Shown piece after piece: positions 1 through 5,385 of a DNA stretch of 6,228 nt (position 1 is its first letter; every line of letters begins with the position of its first letter). This DNA comes from Bryobacteraceae bacterium (GTDB lineage: Bacteria > Acidobacteriota > Terriglobia > Bryobacterales > Bryobacteraceae). The translations under genes and the position numbers were made by a program. The notes under the pieces were generated by a model that saw nothing but the letters and a program-made list of their open reading frames with translations, was not told where the DNA came from and made no database searches. The stretch lies in NCBI GenBank assembly GCA_029975915.1, contig JARKOC010000299.1, positions 1-6,228 on the forward strand, in the 5' to 3' direction.

Positions 1-49
1 TGAAACCACAAGATGTAGGAGTTGCCGCGACGATGGGTGCTCAACTGCC

Positions 50-985
50 GTGGTTGACGAGGAAACGGCACCTTTCGACAGTCCGCCGCTTGTGGCTGGC
101 TCGTTTGGGAAAAAGGGGAATTGTGTTCCTGTCCCGGTTAAGAGACAGAAGTATACCGGCAAAGAGCGGGATAGCGAAACCAGGCTCGATTACTTCGGAG
201 CAAGGTACATGTCGGCGGCGCAGGGGAGGTTTACGAGCCCGGACCAAATCAACGTCACGAAGGCGAGGCTTTTCAACCCCTCAAACACGCTCAACAAATA
301 CGCCTATGCTGCCAACAACCCCCTCAAGTTTGTAGATCCGGACGGAAATGATGTTACGATCTATTACCGCGCGTCGCGAGGTTTTTTTACGACGGACTTC
401 GGGCACGTGTTCATTGGTGCATTGAACCAGAAAACCGGTCAAGTTCGGTTCCTTGATTACTGGGCTGGTTCCGGACCGCCCGGTCCTGGCGTGGTCAATC
501 GAAACATGACCTTGGACCGGCTCCGAGAACACGGGAGCATCACGATTCAAACCACGCCGGAGGCTGCGCAGAAGGTCATCGATCAAATCGACAAGATCAT
601 GGCCAACCCACCCGACTACACGTTGCGCCTTTCACACACGGGGCCGCAAGGACTTGCGTGTACGATTCTCTGTCAGAACGTTCTTCGAGAGATCGGGATC
701 GATCTCAGCGGAGCCTACCTTCCGTACGACGTCTGGGATGAGGCCTACCGGAAGTTCTCGCCGCTTTTCAGCAACTTCGGCCAGTGGAATCCTGGGACGC
801 ACACTTGGGGGCCGACGCCGGTGCGATATCAACCGGGGCGCGACTTCGGGAACCCACGATACTCCGGCATCGACTACAACTGGCTCATGTGGTCGCTCTA
901 CATTCACAACAACGCTGCTCCTCCAAAGGCCTGCGTGGAGGTCAGCGACAGTGCAACTGGCACGAAGAGCAAGCAGTGTGAGTGA
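50..985 (+). CDS. Rhs core tip with hydrolase-like C-terminal toxin domain (cassette 1, possibly 5'-partial)
   Basis: Residues 36-99 form the end of an Rhs core: TGKERDSETRLDYFGARY, then AQGRFTSPD, and finally NNPLKFVDPDG, the usual boundary between the Rhs cage and the variable toxin. Residues 100-311 are the variable C-terminal domain. It has a GHVF motif with His119, a middle segment (tPEAAQKVIDQIDKI then PPDYTL) and a Cys pair in GLACTILCQNVL (Cys204, Cys208). A His before the Cys suits a circularly permuted papain/NlpC-P60-like hydrolase, so a peptidoglycan or amide substrate is possible; this is inference from pattern only. Residues 1-34 do not look like Rhs. The frame is open to the left window edge without a stop, so GTG at 50 is only the first usable start and the gene may begin outside. 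There is no Rhs shell or secretion signal. The next gene, 13 nt downstream, encodes a membrane protein, which would suit protection against an envelope-acting toxin. Confidence 0.8.
   Translation: MVDEETAPFDSPPLVAGSFGKKGNCVPVPVKRQKYTGKERDSETRLDYFGARYMSAAQGRFTSPDQINVTKARLFNPSNTLNKYAYAANNPLKFVDPDGNDVTIYYRASRGFFTTDFGHVFIGALNQKTGQVRFLDYWAGSGPPGPGVVNRNMTLDRLREHGSITIQTTPEAAQKVIDQIDKIMANPPDYTLRLSHTGPQGLACTILCQNVLREIGIDLSGAYLPYDVWDEAYRKFSPLFSNFGQWNPGTHTWGPTPVRYQPGRDFGNPRYSGIDYNWLMWSLYIHNNAAPPKACVEVSDSATGTKSKQCE
155..244 (+). repeat. Rhs core block, copy 1
   Basis: This 90-nt block encodes TGKERD through SPD. It shares a 23-nt identical run with copy 2 (155-177 with 1432-1454) and a 28-nt identical run with copy 3 (217-244 with 3285-3312). 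It is the most divergent copy at protein level (RLDYFG and YMSAAQG instead of GLDYFG and YFSGAQG). It could serve as homology for recombination between tips. Confidence 0.85.
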
Positions 986-998
986 GACAGGTGTGCCT

Positions 999-1403
999 AT
1001 GAGCCGACCAACCCACGCGGCCCCGGAGGTATTCATCCTGCTCCTTTGCGCCATGGTCATGCTGTGCGCAGCCGTGGCTATCCCATATTGGTTTGGACAG
1101 GCCTTCGGATACTCGGGGGCAGTTGGCCGAACCGAGGTAGAAGCCAGAGCGGCTGCGACCTTGTTCCACTGTAGGGCTACGCTCGTGTTCCGAGCAACAG
1201 CCCTGTTGGTTCTCTGCTCTCTTTTCGCCAGAACGCTTCATCTACACTTGGCGAGGCAGCGCAGCTGGAAGTTCGGGCTCGGTCGCTCCTGCACCGAGCA
1301 CCTTCTTCTCGGTTTAGCGTCCTGGGGACTGCTGGCGTTAACGGGGGTTCCGGCCTCTGTTGAGAGGAGTGTTGCGGCTCTTGCCAACCACTTCTGTCAA
1401 TGA
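999..1403 (+). CDS. Small polytopic membrane protein, candidate immunity for cassette 1
   Basis: This 134-residue protein is not one I recognise. Three hydrophobic segments are visible: about 11-32 (VFILLLCAMVMLCAAVAIPYW), 62-80 (LVFRATALLVLCSLFARTL) and 101-118 (LLLGLASWGLLALTG). Its place directly after a toxin tip, 13 nt beyond the stop, makes it the likely immunity protein. A membrane location suggests that the partner acts at the inner membrane or in the periplasm. I chose ATG at 999 because it directly follows the toxin stop and has a weak purine-rich stretch (GAGACAGG) at suitable spacing. GTG at 993 is an in-frame alternative. The frame is open further upstream, but that part lies inside the toxin gene. 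The stop overlaps an ATG at 1400 in an ATGA arrangement and also lies inside the reading frame of cassette 2. Confidence 0.7.
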   Translation: MSRPTHAAPEVFILLLCAMVMLCAAVAIPYWFGQAFGYSGAVGRTEVEARAAATLFHCRATLVFRATALLVLCSLFARTLHLHLARQRSWKFGLGRSCTEHLLLGLASWGLLALTGVPASVERSVAALANHFCQ

Positions 1404-2208
1404 GGGTTCGCTCCGACCGGCATCTCGCTTCACCGGCAAAGAGCGGGATAGCGAGACGGGACTCGATTACTTCGGGGCGCGGTACTTCAGCGGGGCGCAG
1501 GGGAGGTTTGCCAGCCCGGACCCGGGCAACGCGAGCGGGTTCCTATATCCTGAGGATCCACAGAGTTGGAATGGATACTCTTACGGTCGCAACAATCCGC
1601 TGAAGTATGTTGATCCTGATGGGTTAGCGTATCGCGTCTGCCAAGTCGGCGAGGACGGGAAGGAGTTCAATTGCGGAACTGTCAAGGATGATGGCGCCTT
1701 TGAAGCCTACGCGAAGGCACAGGGCTGGACTCTGAAGAGGGGGAAACTGCTGGATCAAAGCGGGAACGTCGTAGGAGCGGCGCACTATTTCAATCCGGAA
1801 GCCATGGAAGCGCTGATCACCGGCACTCAGCGCGCTGACGTTATGATCAGGGATGCGGCGAAGACAATGGCCGTAAACGCCGCGATGACCGCAACCGGCG
1901 TAGTAGCCATCAGAGGGCTGGGTTACGTCGGCCAAGCTGCCCAACAACTCGGGGTTTTCAAGAACACGAAGGTAGTCGTCAACTTCGCGCATCAGCTCAT
2001 GAAGGCACGACCGGGGCATCTGCCGCCGCCAGGTAGCGAGGCTCAACTTCAGCAGGCTGTAGAGGGCGCGATCCAGTCCGGCAACTACGTTCTAAAGGCA
2101 AATGGCCTCATCGAAGGAACAACGCAAATCAACGGGGTTGCAGTAGGATTCCGGGGGCGTTTTGTCGATGGCGTTGCCCGAATCGCAACGGTGTTCACAA
2201 AGCGATGA
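1360..2208 (+). CDS. Rhs core tip with possible RNase-type C-terminal toxin (cassette 2)
   Basis: Residues 25-88 are Rhs core, from TGKERDSETGLDYFGARYF to NNPLKYVDPDGL. A linker follows with the pattern often seen after Rhs cores (VCQVGEDGKEFNCGTV; DDGAFEAYAKAQGWTL; LLDQSGNVVGAAHYF), then a mildly hydrophobic Ala/Gly stretch at about 168-201. The last 72 residues look like the toxin proper: His211 and His220, an amphipathic stretch (EAQLQQAVEGAIQSG), GVAVGFRGRFVDG, and a final ARIATVFTKR. This layout of an early His, then Arg and a Thr-ending strand recalls small RNase folds of the BECR group (barnase/EndoU/colicin E5-D/RelE), but I cannot name a family. The start is doubtful. TTG at 1360 and GTG at 1369 are in frame but lie inside the preceding gene. 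The ATG at 1400 that overlaps the preceding stop is out of frame with the core. The gene may be a silent donor cassette. The stop overlaps the next start by ATGA. Confidence 0.72.
   Translation: MRGVLRLLPTTSVNEGSLRPASRFTGKERDSETGLDYFGARYFSGAQGRFASPDPGNASGFLYPEDPQSWNGYSYGRNNPLKYVDPDGLAYRVCQVGEDGKEFNCGTVKDDGAFEAYAKAQGWTLKRGKLLDQSGNVVGAAHYFNPEAMEALITGTQRADVMIRDAAKTMAVNAAMTATGVVAIRGLGYVGQAAQQLGVFKNTKVVVNFAHQLMKARPGHLPPPGSEAQLQQAVEGAIQSGNYVLKANGLIEGTTQINGVAVGFRGRFVDGVARIATVFTKR
1432..1521 (+). repeat. Rhs core block, copy 2
   Basis: This is the same 90-nt block as copy 1, encoding TGKERD through SPD with mostly synonymous differences. From the block start to the DPDG glycine it spans 192 nt, exactly as in copy 1. 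It begins 29 nt after the stop of the preceding immunity gene, so the cassette keeps almost none of the Rhs shell. Confidence 0.85.
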
Positions 2209-2606
2209 GCACAACGAGCAGACACAGCAGCTTTGTCGAGGTGCAGCGTCGGCCTGTAACTGCAGAAGAGCACTGCTGGATTCGCACCATCCTGTCTGCC
2301 AATCCGCACTGGGCCGACGTTTTGATTGGCGAATTGTTTGTGGTCGCGGAATGCTCTTGCGGCTGCCGATCCGTGGTGCTTGCGGAACCGGAGCACGTTC
2401 AAAATCCGAGGTTTATCGGTCATCAAGGGCTTGTCGGAGAGATGGACCTCAACGTCCGGTTTGATGGGCGCGATGATGTCGTGAGTATCCTGCTCCATTA
2501 CGCTGAAGGGAACCTGAGCTTACTGGAGGTGATCTGGTACAATTTCCACGAGCCCGTTCCCGCCAAGTGGGTAGAGTTGGGCCGCGAGCTTCGGGTTGGG
2601 GACTGA
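2205..2606 (+). CDS. Soluble Cys-rich immunity candidate for cassette 2
   Basis: This 133-residue protein has no signal peptide or membrane segment and is acidic in its middle, as expected of a cytoplasmic inhibitor of a nuclease-type toxin. A tight Cys cluster, ECSCGC at 49-54 (C50, C52, C54), could bind metal. Other recognisable stretches are GHQGLVGEMDLNVRFDG at 72-88 and a well-formed LLHYAEGNLSLLEVIWYN at 96-113. I recall similar hypothetical proteins next to Rhs toxins but cannot give a family name. Its ATG overlaps the toxin stop (ATGA, 2205-2208) and no clear Shine-Dalgarno sequence lies upstream, so translation probably depends on ribosomes ending the toxin gene. This coupling is the best evidence for its role. 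What follows the stop is a short gap and then a truncated Rhs gene. Confidence 0.75.
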   Translation: MSTTSRHSSFVEVQRRPVTAEEHCWIRTILSANPHWADVLIGELFVVAECSCGCRSVVLAEPEHVQNPRFIGHQGLVGEMDLNVRFDGRDDVVSILLHYAEGNLSLLEVIWYNFHEPVPAKWVELGRELRVGD

Positions 2607-2718
2607 GGTCATCGGTTCGCTTTACCGCACTCGATTTCTTGGACAGTTCTTTGAATGATCGTCATGGAGTAGTCTCGAGGGCGCAGGGCCTGATGAGTCG
2701 GTCGTTGAATTTGAACCC
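2607..2718 (+). other. Short gap ending at an abrupt Rhs boundary
   Basis: Between the cassette 2 immunity stop and the first Rhs-like codons of cassette 3 lies about 110 nt in which I see no gene and no convincing terminator or promoter. The reading frame of cassette 3 is open from 2659 but its early residues (SSWSSLEGAGPDESVVEFEP) are not Rhs-like. Rhs similarity begins abruptly at GNLYVPSW (2719), which I take as a breakpoint. Confidence 0.5.
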
Positions 2719-2730
2719 GGCAACCTGTAT

Positions 2731-4002
2731 GTGCCCTCGTGGTCTACGGGCGCCGGCTGGGCGCCGGGCAGCTTCACGCCGGCCTCGCCGTCGTGGTTTG
2801 ATGGAAACAACCGGTTGGTGAACGCAGTGCTGGGGATTCAGTACGATGCGGCGGGCAACCTGACGGCGATCGGGGGCTTCACTTTCGCCTACGACGCCGA
2901 GAACCGGCTGGTGTCGAGCACGCTGAACAGCGTGACGACGAATTACGTCTACGACGGCGAAGGGCGGCGGGTGAAGAAGGGGTCGGTGGTGACGGTCTAT
3001 GACGCCTTCGGGCGGCTGGCGGCGGAGTACGGCGGCACGGCGGACCCGGTGGGCACGGAGTATTTGACGGCGGACCATCTGGGCTCGACGCGGCTGGTGA
3101 CGAGTTCGACCGGCGCCGAGCGGCGGTGCCTGGATTACCTGCCCTTCGGCGAGCAGATGACGCAGGGCATAAGCGGGCGCGGGTCTTGCTACACGAGCGC
3201 CAACGAGCCGAGGGTGAAGTTTACCGGCAAAGAACGGGATGCCGAAACCGGCCTCGATTACTTTGGCGCTAGGTACTTCAGCGGGGCGCAGGGGAGGTTT
3301 ACGAGCCCGGACGAGCCGCTGGTCGATCAGGATCCTCTCGATCCGCAGTCGTGGAACCTCTTTAGCTACGTTAGGAACAACCCGCTGATCTTCACCGATC
3401 CCACAGGCCGATGCAAGAAGGGTGCCGACGGCAAATACCACGATAGCGAGGATGGGCCGTGCGTGGCGCCCGACTCGACGAGCATCACCGTTGCGGAGAA
3501 GGCGCCGAGGGAGCGGGATCATGCCGCCCAAGCTCAGGCTGAGATGCTGCGCATGCAGTTGGAGGCATGGCGACGGAACCAGGGGAGGAACAAGCCCAAG
3601 GAAGACCAACTAATTTATGGTATTCAGGGCCAGGGTATGCAAGTATTGCGCGCCGCTGCCGAGAGAGCAACGCACGACATGGCCTGCGCGGGCATGGGTT
3701 TTGCTGTTGGCGATCTTGGAGCTGGGATGTTTGCTGCCGGACGTCCGAGGATTGACAAGCCCTTTTCGCAGGGTGGCATGCAACAGACCTCTGCGGCTTC
3801 CGAAACGTTCCGGAATTTGACAAAGGGTGCCCGAGGCGGAATCCGGCTTCCGACGCTCGTCGGCGGGCCGGGTACTGGCATGCCACTCAAGTTGCGCATG
3901 ACCAACAGCGTCGGTGCCATTTGGGGGCGTTGGCTTCCCTATGCCGGAGCGGGCTTCATGGCCCTCGGCGCATACGAGATGTACGGGTGCTTGTCGCAAT
4001 GA
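2731..4002 (+). CDS. 3' fragment of an rhs gene with YD repeats, core and unknown C-terminal domain (cassette 3)
   Basis: This is the longest Rhs piece here. YD repeats are visible at residues 38 (YDAAGNL), 54 (YDAENRLVS) and 74 (YDGEGRRVKK), then DHLGSTR at 115-121, a PFGEQM segment, and the core from 165 (TGKERDAETGLDYFGARYF) to DPTGR at 223-227. The variable part (227-423) begins with a Cys-flanked linker (CKKGADGKYHDSEDGPC), then an Arg/Gln-rich helix. A glycine-rich hydrophobic stretch follows (CAGMGFAVGDLGAGMFAAG), then a tail with IWGRWLPYAGAGFMALGAYEMYGC. The GRW.P..G...L..Y tail recalls recurrent ends of other Rhs proteins, but its activity is unknown to me. A full Rhs protein is usually well over 1000 residues, so the 5' part is missing. 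GTG at 2731 is merely the first start, with no Shine-Dalgarno sequence; similarity already begins at 2719. The stop overlaps the next start by ATGA. Confidence 0.8.
   Translation: MPSWSTGAGWAPGSFTPASPSWFDGNNRLVNAVLGIQYDAAGNLTAIGGFTFAYDAENRLVSSTLNSVTTNYVYDGEGRRVKKGSVVTVYDAFGRLAAEYGGTADPVGTEYLTADHLGSTRLVTSSTGAERRCLDYLPFGEQMTQGISGRGSCYTSANEPRVKFTGKERDAETGLDYFGARYFSGAQGRFTSPDEPLVDQDPLDPQSWNLFSYVRNNPLIFTDPTGRCKKGADGKYHDSEDGPCVAPDSTSITVAEKAPRERDHAAQAQAEMLRMQLEAWRRNQGRNKPKEDQLIYGIQGQGMQVLRAAAERATHDMACAGMGFAVGDLGAGMFAAGRPRIDKPFSQGGMQQTSAASETFRNLTKGARGGIRLPTLVGGPGTGMPLKLRMTNSVGAIWGRWLPYAGAGFMALGAYEMYGCLSQ
3219..3284 (+). repeat. 66-bp perfect direct repeat, left copy (in Rhs core of cassette 3)
   Basis: These 66 bases are identical to 4435-4500. 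They encode the start of the Rhs core (FTGKERDAETGLDYFGARYF) in the same codon phase in both copies. The full 90-nt core block of this cassette is 3223-3312. Identity ends just before the GAQGRF codons, where the right copy switches to other synonymous codons. Confidence 0.97.
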
Positions 4003-4418
4003 ATGCTCTTCCCTACATCGCGATTGCCGCAGTTGCAGTCTGGTTTATCAGTGCCACTGTCGCCTACCAGGTGAAACTCCGCCGACGACGCGGCCCGACG
4101 CGAGATGCCTTTATTGAAGCATTCTCATCTGGCGGAGAAGCCCTCGAGAGGATCGCTGGGACAGTGTATGACTACTACAGCGCACTCGCGATTGGCAGGC
4201 GCTACGCGGTCTCACCCGACGATTCCTACGAGGAAGTGCTCCGTGCAGGCCGCGAGGAGATCGATGACGATGCAGCCGAGTTGTTGAGTCAACTGCGATT
4301 GCAGATGCCCACCCAACAGGTTCTGGATGACTGTCCAATTCGGATCGCAACGATTCGGGACATGGTTCACTGGTTGGACTGGGTGCGAACTCACCAGCCG
4401 GGCGATGTAGGCTTATGA
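3999..4418 (+). CDS. Membrane-anchored, possibly acyl-carrier-like immunity candidate for cassette 3
   Basis: This 139-residue protein has one N-terminal membrane segment at about 5-23 (PYIAIAAVAVWFISATVAY), followed by a basic stretch (KLRRRR, 26-31) that should face the cytoplasm. The remaining roughly 105 residues look helical and acidic. The order is FIEAF, ERIAGTVYDYYSAL, VSPDDSYEEVL (71-81), EIDDDAAELLSQL, and a final TIRDMVHWLDWV. The order VY.YY, then P.D.. in a VSPDDS turn, then D-D..EL, recalls small acyl-carrier-like helical proteins such as those called DUF1493. That is pattern memory only and no modified serine is claimed. ATG at 3999 overlaps the toxin stop (ATGA). Its own stop (4416-4418) overlaps the start of cassette 4 (ATG at 4415), so it sits in the middle of a coupled chain. 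Confidence 0.7.
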   Translation: MNALPYIAIAAVAVWFISATVAYQVKLRRRRGPTRDAFIEAFSSGGEALERIAGTVYDYYSALAIGRRYAVSPDDSYEEVLRAGREEIDDDAAELLSQLRLQMPTQQVLDDCPIRIATIRDMVHWLDWVRTHQPGDVGL

Positions 4419-5194
4419 CGTTCGCCGCGACAAGGTTTACCGGCAAAGAACGGGATGCCGAAACCGGCCTCGATTACTTTGGCGCTAGGTACTTCAGCGG
4501 CGCACAAGGCCGTTTCACGACGCCAGACTGGGCAGAGAATCCGGAAGCCGTTCCGTACGCTGACTTCGACGACCCCCAGAGCCTCAACCTGTACGGCTAC
4601 GTGCGCAACAATCCCATCAACAATAGGGATCTCGATGGGCATGTGTGCTTCTTTGGTTTTGGGAGTACGTGCGCCAAACCTCCAGAGCCGCCGCCGTCGC
4701 GGCAGTCGCAAATGACTTCTGGCGTCTTCAAGACAACTCTTGGAGTCGCACTGATCGCAACCGCACTGGGTGGGAACATTCCCGGCGGAGCCGTCGGGAC
4801 CCTGCTGGTGGGGGGTGCCGTCTACAGCGGAACCGTGACGACGGTGAGCGGCGTAACCGACATGGATGCGGCGGCCAAGCGCAAGGACGTGACGCAAGCA
4901 CAGAAAGAGCTTGATGCGATCGGCAATTTCGCCGGCCTCGCGACAACGGCGGCGACGGGAGACCTGGAGGCGGGCAAAGCAGCGGCTACGGTGATGGATG
5001 TCGCTACGCTCGCCGCTCGGCCCCGAGAGATCTACAGCAATCCTGCAACGTTTCTGGAATCCCTCCGTGTAGCCGGCAATGCCAGCGAATTGGCCATTCA
5101 GCTATGGGATCGCATCATGGGAGGCAGATCAGGACTCGCAACCGCACGCCCGATCCCACTACCAGGTTCTTCTTCGGGAAGGAGAAATAGATAA
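4415..5194 (+). CDS. Minimal Rhs tip with hydrophobic, probably membrane-active C-terminal domain (cassette 4)
   Basis: ATG at 4415 lies eight codons before the core and overlaps the preceding stop (ATGA). The protein of 259 residues is therefore an Rhs tip with no shell. The core runs from TGKERDAETGLDYFGARYF (residue 9) through NNPINNRDLDGH. The usual DPxG boundary is DLDG here (72-75), so the cleavage motif of Rhs proteins has lost its proline. The variable domain begins with a proline-rich linker (KPPEPPPSR). Two Gly/Ala-rich hydrophobic segments follow at about 105-119 and 125-145, then a charged helix (DAAAKRKDVTQAQKELDAIG), another Ala/Gly stretch (172-200) and a basic end (SSSGRRNR). 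Hydrophobic character plus two tiny membrane proteins next door suggest a membrane-inserting or depolarising toxin, which is inference. The TAA stop shares its last base with the next ATG (TAATG). Confidence 0.75.
   Translation: MTFAATRFTGKERDAETGLDYFGARYFSGAQGRFTTPDWAENPEAVPYADFDDPQSLNLYGYVRNNPINNRDLDGHVCFFGFGSTCAKPPEPPPSRQSQMTSGVFKTTLGVALIATALGGNIPGGAVGTLLVGGAVYSGTVTTVSGVTDMDAAAKRKDVTQAQKELDAIGNFAGLATTAATGDLEAGKAAATVMDVATLAARPREIYSNPATFLESLRVAGNASELAIQLWDRIMGGRSGLATARPIPLPGSSSGRRNR
4435..4500 (+). repeat. 66-bp perfect direct repeat, right copy (in Rhs core of cassette 4)
   Basis: This copy is identical to 3219-3284, with a distance of 1216 nt between equivalent positions. The full core block here is 4439-4528. 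It starts 17 nt after the stop of the cassette 3 immunity gene. Its last 28 nt differ from copy 3 mainly at third codon positions, and SPD becomes TPD. Confidence 0.97.
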
Positions 5195-5220
5195 TGGATA
5201 TTTTTCGAAAATATTTCTCC
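5179..5220 (+). promoter_or_regulatory. Strong Shine-Dalgarno within a 9-bp inverted repeat around the start at 5194
   Basis: AAGGAG at 5179-5184 stands 9 nt before ATG 5194 and is the clearest ribosome binding site in the window. Bases 5181-5189 (GGAGAAATA) are perfectly complementary to 5212-5220 (TATTTCTCC). The 22-nt loop contains the start codon and a TTTTCGAAAA palindrome (5202-5211). In RNA this could partly hide the binding site until a ribosome finishing the toxin gene opens it. A competing stem, ATATTTT with AAAATAT (5198-5204 with 5208-5214), uses part of the same bases. Function is inferred; the pairing is visible. Confidence 0.5.
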
Positions 5221-5385
5221 AAGAGACAATGTGTTGTTGCGTTGAATCTTGGGGCTATATTTTATCTAGCAATAACTGATCGCCTTTCGCTTACGCCAAG
5301 ATCGCTATTTGGCACATTGGTTGCTTTGGCCGCACTGAACATTGGAGGGCATTTTTCGCTGAAGCACTATCCAAAATGGAAATGA
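5194..5385 (+). CDS. Tiny two-helix membrane protein, candidate immunity for cassette 4
   Basis: This 63-residue protein has two hydrophobic segments, about 13-28 (CVVALNLGAIFYLAIT) and 38-52 (LFGTLVALAALNIGG), joined by a short loop with Arg and Pro. Both ends are basic (FRKYFSKR and KHYPKWK), so both probably face the cytoplasm. I do not recognise a family. A strong AAGGAG precedes the ATG, which overlaps the toxin stop by one base. By hand count 5191-5380 has about 40 percent G+C, well below the surrounding genes, and codon use is correspondingly AT-rich (TTTTTT, TTATCTAGC). This suggests a separate and perhaps recent origin. Small size, position and membrane location fit immunity against a membrane-active toxin. 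The TGA stop overlaps the next ATG. Confidence 0.75.
   Translation: MDIFRKYFSKRQCVVALNLGAIFYLAITDRLSLTPRSLFGTLVALAALNIGGHFSLKHYPKWK

Noticed and set aside
12..31. Similarity of GATGTAGG and GCCGCGAC near the window start to the same words at 4404-4431
   Set aside because: Two 8-mers with different spacing are too little to claim a shared junction sequence.
113..136. Short GGGAA/TTCC and GGGA/TCCC pairings as a REP-like hairpin
   Set aside because: The stems are only 4-5 bp and no second copy is present in the window.
654..998. Upstream extension of the cassette 1 membrane protein to a start at 654
   Set aside because: It lies entirely inside the toxin gene in another frame and is Arg/Ser/Thr-rich. 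The membrane protein begins naturally at 999.
2639..2670. TTGGAC as a possible -35 promoter element before cassette 3
   Set aside because: No acceptable -10 element follows at normal spacing.
2690..2718. Possible insertion-sequence end left of the GNLYV breakpoint, compared with the sequence after 5825
   Set aside because: The reverse complement shows only scattered matches, not a credible inverted repeat by eye.
2662..3609. Long minus-strand open frame of 315 codons
   Set aside because: It is antisense to the Rhs core and YD repeats. Its recognisable stretch (AEVPSAKVIEAGFGIPFFAG) is just the core block read backwards and recurs antisense to cassette 4.
155..4528. Regularly recurring 90-nt blocks as a CRISPR-like array
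   Set aside because: The repeats are coding, more than 1 kb apart, and explained by the Rhs core.
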